Origin: JAFANK01 sp036741695
GTDB lineage: Bacteria; Vulcanimicrobiota; Vulcanimicrobiia; Eremiobacterales; Eremiobacteraceae
DNA: 64,000 nt
Reading direction: 5' to 3'
NCBI GenBank assembly: GCA_036741695.1
Contig: DAINRU010000005.1
Location: forward strand, 1 to 64,000
In this document: one piece after another, positions 8,589 through 17,156 of the stretch
Position numbering within the stretch: the first letter of the stretch is position 1
Layout: each line of letters opens with the position of its first letter
Program-made: the position numbers and the translations under genes
The notes under the pieces: model-generated
The model's database searches: none
What the model was told of the DNA's origin: nothing
What the model saw: only the letters and a program-made list of their open reading frames with translations

Positions 8589-9503
8589 TTACCTCGCCGA
8601 AACCGCCAGCACCGCGGTGAGCGGACCTTGCGCGTAGATGTCGTTGGCCGCCAGGGCCTTGACGATGGCGGGTCCGCTGGTCGCGGTGAGGCGCTGGACG
8701 GCGACGTTGAACACGTCAGGCGGCGTGGTTGGGTTATCCGCCAGCATCGCAGGCATCCCGTGATCGACCGCGCTGCGGCTGATGGCGGTGTTGAGGTCGA
8801 TGAGCGCGGCCTGATCGCCTTTGATGTCTTTACCATTGTTCACCATCACCGACGCGATCATCTCGCCCTTGCGATAGATCAGCGCATCGCGGTACACGTT
8901 CAACGAGAACTTCCATGGCCCGCCGCGAAAGATGTTCTCCCCGGCGACCGGCACGACGATGGCTGGGACGGGATCGAGCGACTTGATGTATCGCGCCGTC
9001 TGAGCGATCTTGCCCCGCGCCTCGAGGCTGTTCACGCTCGTGCGATACGGGAGCACCGGATAATCATGCGAGAGGTTCGCCACGCCTTGGAAGAGGAGCG
9101 CGAGCCGGTCCTCGATCTCTTTTTCGGAATCGGTCGAGCGCACGATGAACGCCGGTGTGAGCGGCTCGCCCGAGCGCAGCACAACCGGGTCCTGCAGCAA
9201 CGCGTCACGCTCGTCGCTGAGGGTCTTGATCTGCTCGTTGAGCTTATTGATGGAGAAGAGCGCCTGACGCGCCTCTTGCGACACGAGCGACACCACGCCG
9301 ATGACGAGGAGGGCGATGAGCATGCCGAAGCCGACGGCGAAGATGGTGCTCGTGTAACGCGGACGCAACCCGAACAGCGTCATGCGCCTGCGACCGACCA
9401 GATGTCCGACGCGATCGCCGATGTAGGCGATCGTGCCCGCCACGATCACCATGCCGGCGATGGTGAGGAAGCCACGCAGATCGACTGCCACAAGTGCGAG
9501 CAT
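8589..9503 (-). CDS. DUF3084 membrane protein
   Basis: The product has about 304 residues. Two N-terminal membrane segments flank the family signature (IAYIGDRVGHLVGRRRMTLFGLRPRYTS, about 25-52; second segment about 55-75). A coiled-coil stretch follows (INKLNEQIKTLSDERDALLQ), then a large domain outside the membrane. DUF3084 proteins have no settled function. Here the gene follows the LptF/G permease with start and stop almost touching (TAG, TG, ATG), so a role in LPS transport or envelope upkeep is inferred from context. The in-frame GTG at 9506 could also be the start. Confidence 0.85.
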   Translation of the reverse strand: MLALVAVDLRGFLTIAGMVIVAGTIAYIGDRVGHLVGRRRMTLFGLRPRYTSTIFAVGFGMLIALLVIGVVSLVSQEARQALFSINKLNEQIKTLSDERDALLQDPVVLRSGEPLTPAFIVRSTDSEKEIEDRLALLFQGVANLSHDYPVLPYRTSVNSLEARGKIAQTARYIKSLDPVPAIVVPVAGENIFRGGPWKFSLNVYRDALIYRKGEMIASVMVNNGKDIKGDQAALIDLNTAISRSAVDHGMPAMLADNPTTPPDVFNVAVQRLTATSGPAIVKALAANDIYAQGPLTAVLAVSAR

Positions 9504-9505
9504 CA

Positions 9506-10588
9506 CTACACCTGCGCAGCCTGGCGGAGCAGCCAGAGTCCCGCCGCCGAGAACACGACGTTGGGCAACCACGCCATGACCAGGCTGCTCGATGGATATG
9601 ACTGACCGACCGCCAGGCAGATGGTCGTCACCACATAGAACGCGAAGACGATCGCGATGCTGATGCCAAATCCGGCGCCGGACGACGAGCGCTGCGGCCG
9701 GATGCCCAGCGGAATGGCGAGCAGCGCGAAGACCAGGCTCGCCCATGGCCGCGCGAGCTTGCTGTTGTAGGTGACGAGCAGCCGCGCGTAGCGCGACGTG
9801 TCGTTTGTTTTGATGCCGCTCTTCAAAAGGCGGCTGATCTCTGCTCGGCTCATGTCCTCGGGTTGCCGCTGCTGCTCGACGAGTGCCGTCGGGTCAGCCC
9901 CGATGTCGACGGCGAGCACTGGGTTGTCGGAGCGTGCGCAACAGGGTGTGAGCACGAACTCCGTGGCATCGTAGAACTTCCACGTGTCGCCGTGATACGC
10001 GCCACGCGGGGCGAAGAGCAGCGATACCGGCGTGCTCCCGCGGAAGACCTCGATCGTGGTGTTCTCCAATTCGTCCTTTTTCGGATCGAAGCCCTGGGCC
10101 AGGGTCAACTGGCGGTCCCCGTTGGGGAGCATGGTGTTCACCATCTGGTTCGTCAAGATGTTCGTGCCGCCGGACTGGATCTCGCTGCGCAGGATGTCCT
10201 CCGCCTTCGTGCTGGCGGTGGGCACGATCAACTCCTGGAACATGAGGCCGACAAGGGATGCCAAGATGCCGACGGCGACGAGCGGCGCTGCGATGCGGTA
10301 CAGGCTGACCCCGCCGGCGCGCATCGCCGTGATCTCAGAGTCACCGGAGAGCCGGCTCATGGCGAGGAGCACGGCGAGCAGCATCGACATCGGAAACGTG
10401 AGCACGAGCGTTCCCGGCAGCGTGTAGACGAAGTATTTGGCGGCGGCGAGGAGACTTGCATGTTCTTCTGAGACCAGCCGCGCGATGTTGAGCAGCTCGC
10501 CGGCGACGAAGAGCAGCGTGAAGGCGGCGAGGCCGAAGAGGAACGGACCGCCCAGGGCCGTCACCATGTAGCGGTCGAGGATCTTCAC
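9506..10588 (-). CDS. LPS export permease of the LptF/LptG family
   Basis: The product has 360 residues. The N-terminus is classical (MKILDRYMVTALGGPFLFGLAAFTLLF), followed by LPGTLVLTFPMSMLLAVLLAMSRLSGDSEITAMRAGGVSL, a periplasmic beta domain in the middle, and three C-terminal membrane segments (about 275-355). With LptB this forms the inner-membrane ABC exporter that pulls LPS out of the membrane toward LptC/LptA. Only one LptF/G-type gene is in the window, so it either works as a homodimer or its partner is elsewhere. It overlaps lptB by four bases (ATGA). Confidence 0.93.
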   Translation of the reverse strand: MKILDRYMVTALGGPFLFGLAAFTLLFVAGELLNIARLVSEEHASLLAAAKYFVYTLPGTLVLTFPMSMLLAVLLAMSRLSGDSEITAMRAGGVSLYRIAAPLVAVGILASLVGLMFQELIVPTASTKAEDILRSEIQSGGTNILTNQMVNTMLPNGDRQLTLAQGFDPKKDELENTTIEVFRGSTPVSLLFAPRGAYHGDTWKFYDATEFVLTPCCARSDNPVLAVDIGADPTALVEQQRQPEDMSRAEISRLLKSGIKTNDTSRYARLLVTYNSKLARPWASLVFALLAIPLGIRPQRSSSGAGFGISIAIVFAFYVVTTICLAVGQSYPSSSLVMAWLPNVVFSAAGLWLLRQAAQV

Positions 10589-11340
10589 AGCCTGAAGCTT
10601 TCGCCCAGATAGAACTGCCGCGCTACCGGCGATTCGGCCACTTCCGATGCGGTCCCGGAGACCTCGATGCGTCCACGGTTGAGGATGTACGCCCGGTCGA
10701 CGATAGCCAGCGTCTCGCGCACGGCGTGGTCTGTGATGAGCACCCCCAGACCTTTGCCGCGCAACAGGCGGATGATCTCTTGGATGTCGGCGACGGCGAT
10801 GGGGTCGATGCCCGTGAACGGCTCGTCCAGCAACAGGAACGCCGGATCCGTGGCGATCGCGCGTGCGATCTCCACCCGCCGCCGCTCCCCGCCCGACAGC
10901 GTCTCAGCGGTAGCGCCGGCGAGCGCTTGCAGGCCGAACTCCTCGAGCAGCAGCGGCAAGCGGCGTTCCTGCTCTTGCGGCTCGACGCCGCGCTGCTCCC
11001 AGATGAGGCGCAGGTTGTCTGCGACCGAGAGGCGGCGGAACACAGATGTCTCTTGCGCCAGGTAACCGATGCCTTCGCGCGCCCGCACGTGGATCGGTTG
11101 ATGGGTGATATCGGTCGCGGTGCCGTCGTCGCTGCTCAACAGCACCGAGCCGCCGTTGGGTCGCACGAGGCCGACCACCATGTAAAACGTCGTGGTCTTG
11201 CCTGCGCCGTTGGGACCGAGCAGGCCGACGACCTCGCCCGCACGCACGACGAGGCTGACGTTATCGACGACCGTTCGCGAGCCGTAGGACTTGGTGAGCG
11301 ACCGGACGTCGATGACTTTAGGAGCTCGTTTGTCGATCAT
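10585..11340 (-). CDS. lptB: LPS export ABC transporter ATP-binding protein
   Basis: The product has 251 residues, the usual LptB size. Walker A is GPNGAGKTT (about 39-47), the Q-loop is YLAQETSVF, the signature is LSGGERRRVEIARA (about 143-156), Walker B is FLLLDEPFTGIDP and the H-loop is ITDHAVRETL. LptB drives LPS extraction with the LptF/G permease encoded next. ATG overlaps the stop of the LptC-like gene by four bases, so expression is coupled. Confidence 0.97.
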   Translation of the reverse strand: MIDKRAPKVIDVRSLTKSYGSRTVVDNVSLVVRAGEVVGLLGPNGAGKTTTFYMVVGLVRPNGGSVLLSSDDGTATDITHQPIHVRAREGIGYLAQETSVFRRLSVADNLRLIWEQRGVEPQEQERRLPLLLEEFGLQALAGATAETLSGGERRRVEIARAIATDPAFLLLDEPFTGIDPIAVADIQEIIRLLRGKGLGVLITDHAVRETLAIVDRAYILNRGRIEVSGTASEVAESPVARQFYLGESFRL

Positions 11341-11945
11341 GGCGTGGGGCTCGGCGCGACGAGCGGCGGCGGCCCCGTGCTGCCTGCCGGCCGTGGCGCG
11401 CCAGACGGGGGACCCTCACCGAACAGCTGGATCTGTTGGAGGTCGAGATCGGCGATCGCCCGCCGGCCAGTCAGCATGTTCCCTCCCGGCTCAACCGCCA
11501 CGACATGGCCCATCGCCGTCAGAAGCCTGGTCTGGTCATCATAGCTCATCTGGTCAGACGTCAAGGTGACGCCCGCCGCGGTCGTCGCATGCACCCCGCC
11601 GAAGAGCGTGATATCGTGGCTCACCTCGTCCACGAGTGCTGCTGGGGCCGTTACCGTTAGCCTCGCTTTTCTTCCTTTATAGAAATGCAGCGTCGTCTCT
11701 TTGAACATCCCCTTGCGCAGATCGGTGGCATAGATGACGCTCGCCGCCGCAAGCGTGTATTCGGGCGCGCCGGCGACGATGTTGCTGATCGTCACCGGAT
11801 GACCGTATGTGCCCTGCGCGCTGATGTGGTAGACGGGTCCGCGTGCCACGCCTATCGAGGGCGTGGCGGTCGGTGTGGCCGGCGCATGACCCGCGCATGA
11901 GACGGCCAGGGCCCCGAGCAGTGCGGCGATGGCGATGCGTCTCAC
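11337..11945 (-). CDS. lptC: LptC/LptA-like periplasmic LPS-binding lipoprotein
   Basis: The product has 202 residues. The start MRRIAIAALLGALAVSCAGH has a lipobox-like LAVSC, so it is probably a lipoprotein. The body is a beta-jellyroll of the LptA/LptC/LptD-N type (ITLFGGVHATTAAGVTLTSDQMSYDDQTRLLTAMGHVVAV). It would hand LPS from the LptBFG exporter across the periplasm. LptC is usually held by a membrane helix, so a lipid anchor is a variant. The C-terminus is Pro-rich. The GTG start is one base after the O-antigen-ligase-like stop. Position next to lptB supports the call. Confidence 0.8.
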   Translation of the reverse strand: MRRIAIAALLGALAVSCAGHAPATPTATPSIGVARGPVYHISAQGTYGHPVTISNIVAGAPEYTLAAASVIYATDLRKGMFKETTLHFYKGRKARLTVTAPAALVDEVSHDITLFGGVHATTAAGVTLTSDQMSYDDQTRLLTAMGHVVAVEPGGNMLTGRRAIADLDLQQIQLFGEGPPSGAPRPAGSTGPPPLVAPSPTP

Positions 11946-13184
11946 TTAAGAGCGCTCTTCGGGGCCGAGCGAGAGCACGAGCCCGAGCATCGGCCACGCC
12001 ACGATGAGCAAAAACGTCGTCACCACATCGACGAGATTTTGCAGCGCTGAGGCGGCAAATCCCGCGCCGAGCGCGGCGAAGAGCAGTTGTTGCTCGCGGT
12101 CACTGTCGGCGATGGTGGCACCGATGCGCGCGGCTTCACGGATCGCCGCGACCACGAACCACACGAGCCCGGCGAGGCCGAGCACACCATCCTCGATGAG
12201 GATGTGCAGCGGCAGGTCGTGGGCGTGGAGCTCGTCGACGCTCGCCGAAGGCAGCTTGTATGCGGGATACGCGAGGTGGAATCCGAACGGCCCTACGCCC
12301 GTGAGGGCGAAACGCTCGGCAAGCCGCAGCGAGCCTCCCCACACGGCGATGCGCGATGCGTTCTCGCTCGGGTCGTGCGCGACATTACGAAAGACCGTGC
12401 CCATGATGCCCAACACGATGATCGCGGTGAGCGCGTATGCGACCACGGCTCGCGTGCCGAATCGGCGCATGAAAACGGTGAGGCCCAAGGAGAGACTGAT
12501 CATCGCGGCGCGAGAGACCGACAACACCAGTCCGCCGACCGCGGCGACAGCGGTCACGAGGCCGAGCGCGCGCAGCCAGCGCGGCGCCGCGATCTGCGCG
12601 AGGCCAAGCGGTATCGTGAAGAGCAGGTAGCCTGCGAACTCGTTGGGCTGCAGGAACGTCCCAGACGCGCGACCGTGCTCGTAGGCGAACATCGCCGGCG
12701 GCAATCGCATGATGGAGAGCACGGCGGCGAAGAGCGTCGCGCCGAGCGCTGAGGTGAGATAGCAGGCGAGGAACGTGCGCCGCAGGCGAAGATCGCCGAG
12801 GGCTTCGACCGCTGCGAGCATGACGATGATGCCGCCCAGGGTGCAGGCCAGCCCGAATGCGCCGGCGAGCGGATTGACGGCGAAGCAGAGCGCGACGAGT
12901 TGCGACCCGACGAGACCGAGCAGCGGAAGCCACAAACGCTTGGGAAACCGGCCGACGCCCCGGCGTGTGAGTCCGACAAGGGAGGCCAGGGCGGTCACCA
13001 CGATGATCGCTGCGAGGATCGTGGCGAAGGAGCGACCCACGTGCGGGGCGCTCGGCGGCAGCGTGCCGGCGAACACGATGAGCAGCGGCAGGAGCGGACC
13101 GAATGCGGCTGCGGCGAGCGGCCCGGCGGCGACCAGCAGCGCTGTGCCGCGGCGAGCGGACAGATGGCGGGCGTTTGTGGTCAC
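11946..13184 (-). CDS. O-antigen ligase/polymerase family membrane protein
   Basis: The product has about 412 residues with roughly ten to twelve membrane segments. The Wzy_C-type region lies at about 290-350: LTGVGPFGFHLAYPAYK, then DELHAHDLPLHILIEDGVLGLAGLVW, where the His-rich loop is outside the membrane. The family joins O-antigen or other glycans to lipid A-core (WaaL) or polymerises them (Wzy). The two cannot be separated by sequence alone. The start is GTG at 13184, overlapping the upstream stop (GTGA). The frame runs open to 13955, but that part is a shadow of the lpxB-related gene. Confidence 0.85.
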   Translation of the reverse strand: MTTNARHLSARRGTALLVAAGPLAAAAFGPLLPLLIVFAGTLPPSAPHVGRSFATILAAIIVVTALASLVGLTRRGVGRFPKRLWLPLLGLVGSQLVALCFAVNPLAGAFGLACTLGGIIVMLAAVEALGDLRLRRTFLACYLTSALGATLFAAVLSIMRLPPAMFAYEHGRASGTFLQPNEFAGYLLFTIPLGLAQIAAPRWLRALGLVTAVAAVGGLVLSVSRAAMISLSLGLTVFMRRFGTRAVVAYALTAIIVLGIMGTVFRNVAHDPSENASRIAVWGGSLRLAERFALTGVGPFGFHLAYPAYKLPSASVDELHAHDLPLHILIEDGVLGLAGLVWFVVAAIREAARIGATIADSDREQQLLFAALGAGFAASALQNLVDVVTTFLLIVAWPMLGLVLSLGPEERS

Positions 13185-14389
13185 GAGCCGTGCGCCTTGG
13201 CGGCGACCTGCAGAGCTCGCGCGGCGACGGCCTGCGCCCCGCCCGAGCCACCCATGCGTTCGCGGCCCACGTCCGACATCGCACGCATGCGTGGTGCGTC
13301 GTCGATGAGGCGCACGAGCTCGGTCGCAAAAGCGTGCGGCTCGCCCGGCAGCACGAGCAACGCATCGCCCAGCAACCGCTTTTGGCGCATGCGATACCAT
13401 TGCATGTTCTCTGGCGCTTCGCCCGGTTCTGCGGCGGCGATGACGGGTTTGCCCAACCCGGCCGCCTGTTCGTTTGCGGTTCCTGCTTGACCGAGCGCGA
13501 GATCGGCAGCCGCGAGCATATCGCCGAAGGCACCGCGAACGATTGTGACGTCTAGGTTCCCGTGCCGTCCAGAGGCGATGACGCCGGGCGCGCTTCCCTC
13601 GTCGCTCAAGCCAAACCCGTGCGACTCGATCGCGCGGCGCAGGTCGTGCGCGTCGACGCTGGCCGCGACCGAGACGAGCGCTTGCACGGGGCGGCCGCGC
13701 GCCTCCAAGAGGGTCGCCAGCACGCGAAGCCGATCGAGCTGAGCGGCCGCGGCGGCGGGTGCTCCCGCTCGGCTCCCAGGAAGCACGGCGACCACGAGAG
13801 CACCGGCGCGCAGATGCAGATCGACTCCCGAGACCTCGAGTCCGTCCATCATGATGTTGCCCGCATACGTGGCGCGCACGCCTGCCGCGCGCAGCGAGGC
13901 GGCGGTCCGTTCGTCCCGCGCGTATACCGCGACCGCGCGACGCGCGATAGCGCATTCGAAGGCGGAGTGCGGCGCGACGAGGTCGGATTTCGCCGTGGCG
14001 ACGAAGATCGTTGGCCGCCGGGCGGCGAGCAGACTCAAGGCTAGGCAGTAGATGTCGCCGACGGCGATGAGGACATCGCGCCTGCGTTGCTGGGCGAGAA
14101 AACGGTATTGGCGCACGGTCAAGCGGGCAAGACCTGCACCAATATCTCCTAGGAGGTTGCGCAGGTTCCAGTAGGCCACGAGTCCGCCTGATGGCATGTC
14201 CTGTTGGGGACCCACGGCAGGTGGCCAGCCGCCGGGAGCAGCCGTGCCCACGAGCGGGAGGTGTTCGACCCGAGCCTGCGGCGCGCTCGCGCGGATCGCA
14301 CGTGCGATGTAGCCCGCGACAGCCGTCTCACCGAATCCGTTGCTCACCAAGAGGATATCTGCAGGCTCCGCACCGGGAACGGAGCTCAT
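13181..14389 (-). CDS. Lipid-A-disaccharide-synthase-related protein
   Basis: The product has 402 residues, a GT-B fold protein distantly like LpxB. It has ILLVSNGFGETAVAGYIARAI (about 11-31) near the start, VAVLPGSRAGAPAAA in the middle and ADLALGQAGTANEQAAGLGKPVIAAAEPG in the donor-binding region. This pattern matches the lpxB-related family known mainly from Cyanobacteria and Deinococcus (TIGR03492 as I recall). Its reaction is not established. A true lpxB lies two genes upstream, so this is a paralogue with a separate job, perhaps adding another sugar. ATG overlaps the phosphoesterase stop (ATGA). Confidence 0.8.
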   Translation of the reverse strand: MSSVPGAEPADILLVSNGFGETAVAGYIARAIRASAPQARVEHLPLVGTAAPGGWPPAVGPQQDMPSGGLVAYWNLRNLLGDIGAGLARLTVRQYRFLAQQRRRDVLIAVGDIYCLALSLLAARRPTIFVATAKSDLVAPHSAFECAIARRAVAVYARDERTAASLRAAGVRATYAGNIMMDGLEVSGVDLHLRAGALVVAVLPGSRAGAPAAAAAQLDRLRVLATLLEARGRPVQALVSVAASVDAHDLRRAIESHGFGLSDEGSAPGVIASGRHGNLDVTIVRGAFGDMLAAADLALGQAGTANEQAAGLGKPVIAAAEPGEAPENMQWYRMRQKRLLGDALLVLPGEPHAFATELVRLIDDAPRMRAMSDVGRERMGGSGGAQAVAARALQVAAKAHGS

Positions 14390-15195
14390 GGTTGCGCGCC
14401 GTCTCGCAGGCGCTCCCGCGCCTCCTCGGTTTCCGCGGGCACGAGCGGCAGCAACTGATATGAGGCCAAGCGCGCGACGCCGTTGTCCACCGATAGCTCG
14501 AGGCGGCCCACATGCGCGGCATACGCGCCTGTGTGTGCGATGGGGATGTTGTTGACCATCTCTGGCTGCGACAGCGTCTCGTGCGAATGACCGCCCAGGA
14601 TCGCCGAGATGGCAGGCCATTTCGCCGCCAACTCGCGATCGGCCGCAAGTCCCAGATGGGAGAGAACGATGGTGGGTATAGGCGGCGTGTGTAGCAACGG
14701 ACCTTGAGGTCCGTTAGATCCGTTCGCACCCAGCAACTCTCCGAGCGCCGCGTCAGGTGAGAGGAACCGCCAGCCGAAGATCGATTCCCAGCCGGAGCGC
14801 GTGCGATACTGCGGCACGAGCAGTGCCAGCACGCGTACCCGCGTGCCCATGGCGTCAAGCGTCAACTCACGCTGGAAGACGGGTGTGCGGCCCCGCAGGT
14901 CGATGAGGTTCGAGCAGACGAGCGGTGCGCGCAGTTTGTTCGCTCGGGCCAAAAAGAGCGGGTGCAGGTAGTGGAATTCGCGGTTGCCGACCGCCATCGC
15001 CGCGTATGGCGCCATGGAGAGCTCGTCGATCACCTCTTCATTGGCGACGTAGAACACCGATGAACCGGCAAGCGCGTCGCCTGAATCCACGAGCAGCGCT
15101 CCCGGTTCGACGATGGATGCCAGGCGCTGCCCGAACGCGAGCTTGGCATGGATATCGGAGGTGTGGTAGATGACGATGCGGGCGGGGCCGTTCAC
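14386..15195 (-). CDS. Metallophosphoesterase of the 5'-nucleotidase (UshA-N) type
   Basis: The product has 269 residues with the calcineurin-like metal motifs in order: HTSDIHA (D14, H16), VDSGDAL (37-40), AVGNREF (N71), LSHLG (H180) and GGHSHE (H203, H205). The catalytic His of the usual GNHE/GNHD motif is Arg (R72) here, which should change or weaken catalysis. There is no signal peptide and no C-terminal nucleotidase domain, so it is cytosolic. It lies between lpxB and the lpxB-related gene and overlaps both. LpxH, the UDP-diacylglucosamine hydrolase of lipid A synthesis, is also a metallophosphoesterase, and no lpxH or lpxI is seen here. This gene is a candidate replacement, by inference only. 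Confidence 0.8.
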   Translation of the reverse strand: MNGPARIVIYHTSDIHAKLAFGQRLASIVEPGALLVDSGDALAGSSVFYVANEEVIDELSMAPYAAMAVGNREFHYLHPLFLARANKLRAPLVCSNLIDLRGRTPVFQRELTLDAMGTRVRVLALLVPQYRTRSGWESIFGWRFLSPDAALGELLGANGSNGPQGPLLHTPPIPTIVLSHLGLAADRELAAKWPAISAILGGHSHETLSQPEMVNNIPIAHTGAYAAHVGRLELSVDNGVARLASYQLLPLVPAETEEARERLRDGAQP

Positions 15196-16340
15196 GAGAC
15201 GCCTGCTTCCTGCATCTGGTCGAGTATGAAGGCGGCGTTGCGCTCGAGAGCATCGGGAGGTCCAAGCGCAGCGCGCAGCTCGCCATAGCCTTCCTGCATG
15301 CGCTCACGCTCGACGTCATGGTCGAGCAAGCGCATGGTCTCCTCGGTCAAGCGCGCAGGCGTGAAGTCCTCTTGCAGCAGCTCGGGCACGATACGTCTTT
15401 GCATCACGAGGTTGGGCAGCGCGATGCTGCGCAGCAGCTGAGCGGGCAACCTGCGCTGCGCGATGCGATACTGCGCGCTCGAGACGACGTAGAACATCAC
15501 CTGCGGCACGCCGACGAGAGCCGCTTCGAGCACCGCCGTGCCCGATGCGACCCAGGCCAGATCCGCCCCGCGCAGCGCGGCACTCGCGTCCTCACGGGTG
15601 ATGGTCAGACCGGGCGGGCCGCCGCAGCGTGCCCACAAGGCGCGGATCTGATCCGCGCGCTTGGCGGACGCGGCGACTGCCACGAAGGCGGCAGACGTAT
15701 CCCGCTCGATGCCGGCCGCAGCGCTGGCCAGAACCGGGAGATGACGCGCCGTCTCTTCGCGCCGGCTGCCCGGCAGCACGGCGATGAGCGGTGCGGCGCG
15801 CAATGGTCTCGGGGGGCGCGGCGCGATGGCCGACACCAGCGGGTGGCCGAAATATGCCACAGGCAACCCCAGCCTGCGATAGAAATCGCGCTGCCGCTCA
15901 AAGGGCGTCAGGGCCATCGCGCTTGCAGCGACCGCGCGCGCTTGGCGCTCGTCATCGAGCCACGCGCCGGGTGGAAAATAGTAGACGATCGGGCCTCGAT
16001 AGCCGGCGCCGCGCATGCGCGCGATGAGCCGGAGATTGAATGCTCCCGCATCGACCGGTACGAGCACTCGTGGCGGACGCTTGCGTAGCGTTGCGTCGAG
16101 CCAGCGCAGGATGCCGTAGAGCAGCGGAATGCGCGGGATGATCGAGATCGGTCCGATGCTGGCGAGTTCGGACGTGTCGTAGACGACGTGCGCCCCGGCA
16201 GAGCGCAATCGGTCACCGCCGCACCCCGCTGCGTGCAGCTCGGGACGCATGGCACGCATCGCGCGCACCGCGAGCGCCGCTTGCAGATCTCCTGATGCCT
16301 CACCCGCGACGAAGAAGACATCGACGGGCGCCGTGGTCAA
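15192..16340 (-). CDS. lpxB: Lipid-A-disaccharide synthase
   Basis: The product has about 382 residues. LpxB joins UDP-diacylglucosamine to lipid X to form the lipid A disaccharide at the inner face of the membrane. It shows VFFVAGEASGDLQAALAVRAM at the start, GCGGDRLRSAG, YYFPPGAW (usually YVSPSVWAW), LPGSRREE and the donor site AWVASGTAVLEAALVGVPQVMFY. The start is TTG at 16340, overlapping the lpxA stop (TTGA); upstream codons belong to another frame. It sits between lpxA and the phosphoesterase. Confidence 0.95.
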   Translation of the reverse strand: MTTAPVDVFFVAGEASGDLQAALAVRAMRAMRPELHAAGCGGDRLRSAGAHVVYDTSELASIGPISIIPRIPLLYGILRWLDATLRKRPPRVLVPVDAGAFNLRLIARMRGAGYRGPIVYYFPPGAWLDDERQARAVAASAMALTPFERQRDFYRRLGLPVAYFGHPLVSAIAPRPPRPLRAAPLIAVLPGSRREETARHLPVLASAAAGIERDTSAAFVAVAASAKRADQIRALWARCGGPPGLTITREDASAALRGADLAWVASGTAVLEAALVGVPQVMFYVVSSAQYRIAQRRLPAQLLRSIALPNLVMQRRIVPELLQEDFTPARLTEETMRLLDHDVERERMQEGYGELRAALGPPDALERNAAFILDQMQEAGVS

Positions 16341-17152
16341 CGCTTGAGGATGCCGCGGTCGGTCTCTTCTTGCAGGAACGCGATGAGCTCCCGGCCTTCC
16401 TCCGTCCGCATCTTGTCCTGCAACCGCTCGAGCGCGGTCGAGAGGTTGAGGTTCGAGCGGTAGAGGATGCGGTGCGCCTCTTTGAGCTCGGCCAGCACTT
16501 CCGCCGATAAATTGTTGCGCTTGAGCCCGACCGTGTTCAAGCCGTAGACCGTCGTCGGATTGCCTTCGACCAGCATGAAGGGCGGGATGTCCTTGACGAC
16601 CCTGCTCTTGCCGCCGATCATCGCCATGCGGCCGATGCGCACGAACTGATGCACCCCCACCATGCCGCCGATGTTCGCGCTGTCGCCGACCGTGACGTGG
16701 CCGGCGAGGCTTGCCACATTGGACATGACGACGCGGTTGCCGATACGGCAATTGTGCGCGATGTGCACGTTGGCCAGCAGGTGGTTGTCGTCGCCGACGA
16801 CCGTTTCGCTTTCAGCGCCCGTTCCGCGATTGATGGTCACGTATTCGCGGATGACGTTGCGGTCGCCGACCCGCACGTAGGAGACCTCACCCCGATATTT
16901 CTTGTCCTGCGACGGTCCGCCGATCACCGCGAAGGGATGGATCTCGTTGTCTCGTCCGATGATCGTCTGACCGTTGACGATGACGTTGGAGAGCAGTTTT
17001 GTGCCGTCGCCGATGCGCGCTTTTTCGCCGACCAAGCAGAACGGTCCGATCTCAACGCCGCGACCGAGCCGCGCATCGGGATGCACGATGGCGAGCGGGT
17101 GGATGGAGACGGAGGCCTGCCTCGCGACGGCGTCGCGCTTCAGCTGTCGCAT
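16337..17152 (-). CDS. lpxA: UDP-N-acetylglucosamine acyltransferase
   Basis: The product has 271 residues. It catalyses the first step of lipid A synthesis, adding a hydroxyacyl chain to UDP-GlcNAc. The left-handed beta-helix hexapeptide repeats fill residues 15-190, and the catalytic His lies in ANVHIAHNCRIGN. GGPSQDKKYRGE and GLNTVGLKRNN are family hallmarks. The C-terminal helical domain ends in ILKR. The start is ATG at 17152, four bases after the fabZ stop; an earlier in-frame start overlaps fabZ and is not needed. Confidence 0.97.
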   Translation of the reverse strand: MRQLKRDAVARQASVSIHPLAIVHPDARLGRGVEIGPFCLVGEKARIGDGTKLLSNVIVNGQTIIGRDNEIHPFAVIGGPSQDKKYRGEVSYVRVGDRNVIREYVTINRGTGAESETVVGDDNHLLANVHIAHNCRIGNRVVMSNVASLAGHVTVGDSANIGGMVGVHQFVRIGRMAMIGGKSRVVKDIPPFMLVEGNPTTVYGLNTVGLKRNNLSAEVLAELKEAHRILYRSNLNLSTALERLQDKMRTEEGRELIAFLQEETDRGILKR

Positions 17153-17156
17153 CGCA

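Noticed and set aside
13185..13955. Upstream extension of the O-antigen-ligase-like gene
   Set aside because: Arg-rich sequence that overlaps the lpxB-related gene in another frame; the GTG at 13184 fits the four-base overlap used by the neighbours.
16341..16751. Upstream extension of lpxB
   Set aside because: Shadow of lpxA; the conserved LpxB start begins right after TTG at 16340.
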